From positions 9,768,501 to 9,832,500 of the forward strand of contig CM067529.1 in assembly GCA_034509925.1 (NCBI GenBank): a DNA stretch of 64,000 nucleotides, written 5' to 3'. Position numbers and translations under genes: made by a program. This document shows, one piece after another, positions 56,405-64,000 of the stretch. The stretch's first letter is position 1. The number at the start of each line of letters is the position of its first letter. The notes below the pieces were generated by a model that was not told the origin of the DNA, ran no database searches, and worked only from the letters and a program-made list of their open reading frames with translations. Source of the stretch: Hirudinaria manillensis (Eukaryota; Annelida; Clitellata; Hirudinida; Hirudinidae).

Positions 56405-59400
56405 CTATCTTTGGCTGGGTGGTCTGATGGTAATGGTTGGGCGTTTTGCATCCTTAGAGGCACTTGGTGGTAGGTCAGCCTTTGGAGTGGACATTCTCTT
56501 TGGTGGCACAAATGAAGATTTTGGAACAGGTCTTGGTGTTTTAATTGGATCTGCATCAAATATTATTCCTCTGACAATCAATCAAAATTATCTTTGATCA
56601 TAATTGATTTTAGAAGTTCTGCAAAATAACTTATAGCCTGCAAGGAGCATTTGCATAGCAAATGGTGGATTGATTAATATGTACTTTCACTTCCAATTAG
56701 AATGCATAAAACTCAAAGGATCAGTTAAACATAAACATATAAACTAATTAAACCAAAAGCAACGAAAGTGGTTGCCATGCAAGTCCACAAAGCCAATACG
56801 AACTAATATAATAGTTAATATAATTTTAATGAATTAATTTAAAGAACGTAAATACCTGCTGATTTATTGACATTTTGTTGATCGGATTCTTTTGATTTGA
56901 AAGATACGAGGCTGGTCATCGAGTGATTGAATGGAACGTTCTTCTTCTTCAGGAGACTCGAAGTCTGCGGAGTTCGACTCCTCTTTGGCGTCTGCTGATT
57001 ACTCAGGTTCAGACTGGTGGCACTGCCAGACACGCTTTTGTTGAGGCCTGCCAAGTGATATGCAGTCATATGTTCATGCAGGAAAGAAAGAGAGAAATAA
57101 AGGAAGAATGAACGAATGAATGTGAATGGATGAATCGTGAATACATATGCAATACATTTAATATGGATGAATAAGTTATTATTTAATTCTATTTAATTTA
57201 ATTAATTATTTATGACCTAACTTATGAGATGCATTTAATATCCAGTTAACGACTAGCATTAATTAAAAAGCCTTGATATTACTTGATGTTGACTTCCTGT
57301 CATCCTGTAGTGTTTTGTAGATTTCAATGTTGGTCCTATTTCTGGCTGAATATATTAATAAATTATCAGATTTTCAATTATTTCTTTAAAAAATATGATT
57401 GCATTATAATCAATGCAATAATATCAACATCAAAGTTAAGGCCTACATAGGCTGAGTCACAAAGGAAGTGTGCCGGTTAGCAAAGGTCTACCCAAAGACT
57501 TTAAGTGGCCAATGTTATTTTAAATATAAATAAATAGATAAAATATTCATACGATATTTTTTGTAAACAAATGAATAAATAAATTAATTAATTAATTAAT
57601 TAAATCCAAAGGAGATGCTTCTAATGCTCACCTCTGCAGGGATCGTTCGACTGGAGAAACTCCGTGAGACTCACCCAACCACCTCCCACTCTTACCATGA
57701 CGACTCCATTCACAAACCTCAACAAGTACATCCTGCCCTTCTCACCGAACTGAAATTTTATTTAAATAATATTTATTTTAAATAATAATTATTTAAATAA
57801 TATTTATTTTAAATAATAATTATTTAAATATTATTTATTTTAAATAATAATTATTTAAATAATATTTATTCTAAATAATATTTATTTTCAATATTTTTTA
57901 AAATATAATATTTATTTCTGGACTTTTAATAGAGCATGATTTAAAAATCAATTTTGTAAAGAAAAAAATAAACCGTAAACAATCCTTAACTCGGAAAATT
58001 TAATTCGCAATAGTCTCTGTCTAAAAACAAAACCTAGCCTCATCTAAGATAGGATTACTTACATTAGAATTTCTCTTGTTCAACAAAGTATTGCCTTATA
58101 AAGGACTGATTACAATGAAATAATAAGAAATCATCATCAGACCAATGATGCACAGGACATCATCATCATCATCAGACATCATCTTAGAAACAACAAACAT
58201 TGCTCGTCCTTCTACCTGATATTTTCCTTCGGACATTTTGTACGCTGCAAATTGTTTCCTGCACTGACACCTGCTTATCTGAGTGACCACCTCGTCGTCG
58301 ACGCGCTTCGACGGATTCCCGGTCTTCGCGCTTCTCGAACCCTGATCGTGGATAAAGATCAATCAAAGGGCATGAAATGACAGCTGGCATCAATGAATTG
58401 ATGTTGAATTGATTAATAACAATTCATTAGTAATTCAGCTGTTGATCTGGAAGCAGCAACCAAGTTTCAAATTGTTACTAAAGAAGCCTAACCATAAATA
58501 CAAAAAAATGAATAAATATAATTTAATTCATTAAAATAAATAAATTATAATTTATTCATAATTACAAATAAAACAAACAACAAAGAAAACGACAACAACG
58601 ATGATGATGATGATGATCTTATTATAAAACTTATTGCTTAAATAACAAAACATTTTAACCATTTTGTCCGACTTGAGTGCTTCAATCAACTGCTGATACA
58701 ACATTTCGCCCGTCGAAGGATCCTCGAACGAGTCAAAGACGGCATTCAACTCCATCCTGTTGGAAGGGAATTCTAAGAAAACAAAATAATTGGATTTAAT
58801 AAAATTCAATGTTAGTTCATGGAAAATATACTAACATGCTAACTATTATTATTATTATAATTATTATTATTATCCAAGTGACTGAATTATAAATAGCTAT
58901 TCTGAGGTAGTAAGTAAGAAACAAATTAGCATAACATTGATGTTCAATTCAATTGCAGTATCACCTGTTAGGATTAGGAAAACAATCATTGCAATCAATC
59001 ACTCCACTTCAATCAACAACTCCATTCATAAACTTCAATCGACAACTCCATTCACAAACTTCAATCAACAACTCCATTCACAAAACTTCAATCAACAACT
59101 CCATTCACAAACTTCAATCAACAATTCCATTCACAAACTTCAATCAACAATTCCATTCACAAACTTGAATTGATCATTCCATTAACAAATTGATCCCTGG
59201 TGAGAGTTCCGTATCCTTGGACGTCCTGTTTTCTGAAGAAGTCGGTGACCCTCAGCTTTTTAGCTCTGATCCAATCGTTGTATCTCTGCTTCCATTCGTC
59301 GAAGTTAAAGTTGGTCATGCTCTCCATCTGGCATTATTAATTTGAATATTTTATATTTCTGATAATATTAAAACTGAATATTATTAATTACATTTGTATT

Positions 59401-61810
59401 AATTTTTATTTTAATTCGCTTAAAATTATCAAATTTTCATTCCCGAGCGACTTTACAATTCCAATTTCCTCCTCTCAACAATTTCTTGTATAATTCTCAT
59501 AAAGCATCTTTTCGGTAAATGAATGTTTAGATATTTGAATAATAAATGCAATAATATATAAATATTTGAATAATAAATGCAATAATACATGAATATTTGA
59601 ATAATAAATGCAATAATATATGAATATTTGAATGATAAATGCAATAATATATAAATATTTTAATAATAAATGCGCATACGAAATGAACGTTTTGAAAGCA
59701 AAACCCGACGTCCGCTTGAAACCCACCTCCAGCAAATGGTCGAGTGTCTCTTGAAGCATTTTCTTCCTCTCCACTGAAAGCCTCCAAACGCTCCTCCATT
59801 TGTTTTGCAATGTTTGAATTTGCGACTGAAATGAAAATAAAAATAAAAATAAAATGCAGATAATTTATTACAACAAATCAATAGAAATCAAATTGATATT
59901 AAAATCATCTCCAAAAAGATTGTAAATGAATATTAAAAATTAATGAAAATGAAAATTAATCAAAAGCCGATCAACTTCCACGACAACAAATCAATCGACA
60001 GGTCGCCATGTTTACTTTTGACAAAGGAGTCGTCTGTATGTCTTTAATGATTTCTTCAATTTCTTCATTTTTGTTAATCAAGTCTTCGTGGAAGTCCTGG
60101 AAAAGGTTATTAGTTAAGTAATATTATAAATATATAATGTAATAAATAAACATATTAATATTATATTATAATGCAATAAATAAATATATTAATATTATCG
60201 AATATTCAATAAATAATCAATAAATGAAAATTACTTGATGGTCTCTGATGAGGGCATCAACGGTGGCCAGGTCGAGAGGAGGCGGGTCTTTATTCTTGGT
60301 GACCAATAGCTGCTGAGCCTCAGATAGCCACGCCCACAAATCTTCAACCACGGTAGCCCCTCCCCTAAACTTCTTCAGGCTCTCGTTCAGCTTCTCCAGT
60401 AGGTTGTTTGATTTCATCAGAGCTTGTTCCCACCTGTGACGTGTTTAATTAAAAAAATTTTAAACATTTAAATTGAAATATCTAATTAAACAATATTTAA
60501 TTTAATTAAATCTAAATGTTTATTAAAAGCATCGAGTTTAAATATTTAAACGTTGAATTGAAATATTCAATTAAAACGATTAGATAAAGATAAATTAGAT
60601 TTGATTGACACTCCAATCTGAAACTTCACGTCCAATAGGAACGTGGAAAACGTGACCTCTTTTGGGTGATCGTTAAGTAATACTGCATGAATCTGGTTGC
60701 ACTCGGGTGGCAGTTTTCAAAGATCTCGTCGGACATGAAGACGATCCTCTCCATGATTGGCTGCTCTTCGCAAAGTTTCGAATAGAGTTTCTTTCGGGAA
60801 AAATAATCGGATTTGTGAGTCATCATGTTGTAGGTTTTTTTTTATTATGAATCGATATGGAATCAGACAGACTCATGGAGAAAGTAATGTAATAAATTAA
60901 TGTAATTACTTAACATAATTAATTAATATAGTGAATGTAACCAAGAAGAATTAGTGGTCTCAAGAAGCAATTTAAAGGGATTTATCACATAAACTCACAC
61001 TTTTTTGTTGTGACTTATTCTGACATCTCAAAGCACAAAACACCACATAAAAAACACGACTATCAATCAGTCACCATTGTTTTCCATTTTCTATTTATAT
61101 TAAGTAGGTCAATGACACGAATCTCGCTTGATAAACAAAGCACGATGACCAACAACAATGGGTTTCTAAAAAATAAACCTGGTGGTGGTCAATCAAAGCC
61201 AATAGTTGTTCTTCCGTCTGAACGTTTGCTCCGCTTTCCTTCAGTCCATCTTCAATTTCAGGAAGAATCCTTCTGACCTTCTCGACGGCCTCTTGAAATT
61301 CGGAAGCCTGAAAGAAACAAATTAATTTAATTAATTATATTTTGACAATTAATTAAACAATTTAATTAATTAATTAAAAATTAATTTATAAAAGTTAAAA
61401 AATCAAATGCTAAGATGTACACATAGAAATTATGAGGTAAGGCACACCATGACTACTCTAATCCTAATTCTAAACACTTTTAATTTTTTTTAATTTTTAT
61501 TATTATTTGAATCAATAATAAAAAAAATAAATAAAATTTTTATTATTATTTTAGTTAATAATAAATATTAGTTAAGTTATCAATTATAATTTACACAAAA
61601 AAAAAGTAATTAACTAACGAGTCCGTGAGCTTCTCGTAGCTTCTCGTTCCTGACTTCATTCAATCTCGTCACTTCAGTCCATAAAGATTCAAGTTCTCCT
61701 ACGGAGGACGGAGCAGGATTTGAACTCCTGATGGACTCGATGAGTGACTCGTGCATCTTCAGATCTTCTTGGAAGTTCTTTCAATGGAGTTTTTGTTATT
61801 GTTTATTATG

Positions 61811-61849
<39 letters not shown>

Positions 61850-64000
61850 TGTAACTTTATCATTATAATTTTTTCTTCCAAATGAGTAATAGCCAGTGAG
61901 TAGCTACAAGTTATTATCTAACTTATTATCTAAATTATAAATAACTCCACAATAACAAGTTAAAATTAATCAGTTTAAAATTAAACATCAAACAGGAATG
62001 AATGAATGAACAAAATGCTTCACATTTATAAGACCGAGATTGACATTTGATTGTAAATCATGATTTCAATCAACTCAATCAACCTTGTACTGATCAATCA
62101 ACATGGCCACCGTGTCCAAATCTCCAAGCAACGGTTGGTTCTCATCCAAGTATTCGAGGCATTTGACCAACCAGTTGCATTGGACTTTGATTGCTTCGTT
62201 AACTTTGCCCGAACTGATCAAGTCAAAGTCCAGTTTGTTCTTTCTGGATTCAGGTTATGAAGGAATCAGGTATCAAATGAAATCATAAATATGAATTATT
62301 ATTAATTATTAATATTATTATTAATGTCATATATTATTATTAAATATTATTATTATTAAATATTATTATTATTATGAATTATTATTATTATTTATTGTAA
62401 TAAAAGAATACTCTACACATTATCAAATAACAATGCTAATCACAATATTAAGAACTAAGAATTCATTTACTGGTGCTTCTCAAATTGTTAATGTATTTTA
62501 GGAACTGTTTTTTATTTTATTTTCACAATTAATTGATAAATTGAATAATAAATTAAACAAAATTAATAAATAAAACAAGATCAAATTAATCGTCTACAAT
62601 TAATTATAAACAATTTAATGCAACTATTATCATCATCATCGTCGTCATCATCATCACCATCATCGTCGTCGTCGTCATCACTTAATTTGTGTTTTTTTTT
62701 AAAGCTCAAGACCCTACTTGCTGATGAGTGAGTTGTGCACTTTGTTCCACTTCCTCTTGAGATCCTGAACCATGGAATGGAGATCATTATCACCACCACC
62801 ACCACCACTTCCTGTCTTCATGTTTCTGAGGGTGTGGTTGAGGGAATGGAGTTTCTTCTGGCTAGCTGAAATCTCATCTTCGAGAATCTGAAGGGCAATT
62901 GATTTTAAATAATTTTATTTCTAATTATTTTAAATTTTATTTCTAATTAATTAAAACTATTTTAAATTCGTTTAATTAATTAAATTGATTTTAAAATCGA
63001 GTAAATAAATAAATCGATCGATCCAATTAATTCGTATGAATTCAACAGTGAAATAATTGTAAGATGTGATATTGATTGATTGATTGATTGATTGCACAGC
63101 ATAATCAAAATATGTCAGAGCAGTTAATGAGCACAACATTGAATATATAATACTCTCAACAAATAAATATTGAACCCACCATCAGATCCTTCAGAAGATT
63201 TTTGTCGTTCACCTTTCTCTCGATCTCTTCAAAAGCCTTTGCGAGGTCGTTGTATTGTTGCACGAACTGAAATTTTCACAGTAGATTTGATGTCTTCAGT
63301 GCTAACAACACTAATAATTAATATTAATTACTATTATTACTATTAATATTAATTAATACCACCATTGATCAGCACCCAATCACAGCAATCATAATTATAC
63401 ATAATTATACATAAACCAAGAAGCATTGAAAACAAAATCCACCTTTTCCTTCTGACTTTCATCTTCCGAAGTCTTTGTTTTGATTTCATCGAGTTTCCTG
63501 AACAAACCGTTCCAACGAAGTCGTGCGTTGAGGAGGGCAGAGTTCACGGCCACTGAGTCCTGTTTCCGCCCGAAGAACCTCAGATTCGATCCGTGTCTCG
63601 TTAAGTCCTGCAACCTCTGCTTCTCCGACATCAGGTCACCCTCCAAGCCCTTTGAATTTATTTGTTAATTAATTAATTTATTTTTTAATTTAATGATTAA
63701 TTAAAAATAAATAAATTAATTAATCATCAAACGGACAGTAAACTATCTTGTTTTAAAATTCAAACTATTTTCACGAACTCATTCTTTGATTTAAATGCAA
63801 AATAAATAAATAAAACAAATAATAATAGTAATCATAATAACAATAATGATATAATAATAATTATAATAATAATAATAATAATAATGGTAATAATAATAAC
63901 AATAATAATATAATAATGCATAGTAATAATAACATTAAAATACTAGGCTACCAAATGCAAATGAAAAGCATTTGAAAGACGTTCATACATTCAGAAGAGT
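56405..64000 (-). CDS. Spectraplakin (MACF/Shot/dystonin family), C-terminal 766 aa in 16 exons, partial
   Basis: Minus-strand exons: 63649-63443, 63266-63180, 62887-62718, 62243-62084, 61777-61619, 61307-61179, 60790-60657, 60433-60235, 60096-60016, 59825-59727, 59327-59165, 58772-58660, 58341-58216, 57749-57632, 57047-56856 and 56568-56405. All phases agree. A further exon end (63989-64000) is likely. The product cross-links actin and microtubules. Seen in order: spectrin repeats (such as MSDEIFENCHPSATRFMQYY, VVEDLWAWLSEAQQLL, LQNKWRSVWRLSVERKKML); two EF hands (FNFDEWKQRYNDWIRAKK; FPSNRMELNAVFDSF) whose loops have lost most calcium ligands; the microtubule-binding GAS2 domain (DEVVTQISRCQCRKQFAAYK, then VVMVRVGGGWVSLTEFLQSN); and a 119-aa Ser/Thr/Pro/Lys-rich tail ending TITIRPPSQR. 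The gene continues beyond the window. Confidence 0.93.
57752..57890. repeat. AT-only tandem repeat beside the GAS2 exon
   Basis: Repeats of TTATTTAAATAATATTTA type, starting two bases upstream of the acceptor of the 57632-57749 exon (in transcript sense). Confidence 0.7.
59007..59189 (-). repeat. 26-bp minisatellite containing copies of a splice donor
   Basis: About seven 26-base units. The unit overlapping the exon (59164-59189) is the exon's own last bases. The next units lie in the intron, and each repeats the donor context GTTTGTGAATGG (one unit has GTTTTGTGAATGG, one GTTTATGAATGG). The true donor is at 59164-59163. Confidence 0.85.
59525..59690. repeat. 31-bp AT-rich minisatellite in a spectraplakin intron
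   Basis: Five units of TATTTGAATAATAAATGCAA type with one or two changes each. Confidence 0.85.
61812..61850. repeat. (ATT)n microsatellite
   Basis: An uninterrupted TTA/ATT run in a spectraplakin intron. Similar runs occur at 58840-58875, 62290-62400 and 63790-63940. Confidence 0.7.

Noticed and set aside
59453-59810. Apparent repetitive hydrophobic protein with YYCIYYSNI-type repeats
   Set aside because: It is read-through of a 31-bp intronic minisatellite downstream of the true exon 59825-59727.
61695-61730. GGAGTTCAAATCCTG on the minus strand, like a tRNA T-arm
   Set aside because: It lies within a spectraplakin coding exon and no cloverleaf can be drawn around it.

Overview
The window is nuclear DNA of an invertebrate animal. 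It is AT-rich, its genes have spliceosomal introns, and it carries a peptide GPCR, amidated-neuropeptide precursors and a spectraplakin. An arthropod or another protostome fits best, but nothing in the sequence fixes the phylum. All exon boundaries were read by eye from splice sites and codon phase.

Region 1 (1-8.4 kb) is compact. Two diverged elongin C paralogues (minus) alternate with two copies of a small neuropeptide precursor gene (plus) whose predicted peptides end in GLFF-amide. NUDT19 (3 exons, one GC-AG intron) and CD2BP2 (3 exons, GYF domain) lie between them. The order EloC-NP-EloC-NUDT19-CD2BP2-NP suggests duplication of an EloC-NP unit.

Region 2 (8.4-31 kb) is dominated by one minus-strand gene for a somatostatin/allatostatin-C-like peptide GPCR (354 aa, 3 exons, 14.2-29.6 kb). 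Its 13.9 kb second intron holds a complete intronless eIF4B gene on the same strand, with a poly(A) signal at its stop. The intron also holds a non-LTR retrotransposon endonuclease fragment, many microsatellites and a retroposed poly(A) tail.

Region 3 (31-49 kb) is a transposon graveyard. A block of about 6.3 kb is present twice in direct orientation (A 31.2-37.6, B 41.4-47.6). Each copy carries a short piece of the DHX16 3' end, an LTR-retrotransposon fossil and a MULE-like DNA transposon with a Ulp1-like protease. A second-family solo LTR sits only in copy A. Between the copies lie an R2-type endonuclease fragment (minus) and a 5'-truncated LINE with RNase H (plus). Copy B also holds another endonuclease fragment. 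A DHX16 pseudogene (plus) follows.

Region 4 (49-64 kb) has a dispersed GC-rich repeat, the intact single-exon DHX16 helicase gene (minus, 1032 aa), a piggyBac-like MITE with TTAA ends, and the 3' end of a spectraplakin gene. For the spectraplakin, 16 well-supported exons code for the last 766 aa: spectrin repeats, two degenerate EF hands, a GAS2 domain and a short basic tail. A minisatellite beside the first EF-hand exon is built from copies of that exon's end and its splice donor.

The most interesting items are the paired GLFF-amide precursors, the eIF4B gene nested on the same strand in the GPCR intron, the splice-donor minisatellite, and the repeated fragmentary copying of DHX16. No tRNA, rRNA or CRISPR was seen.
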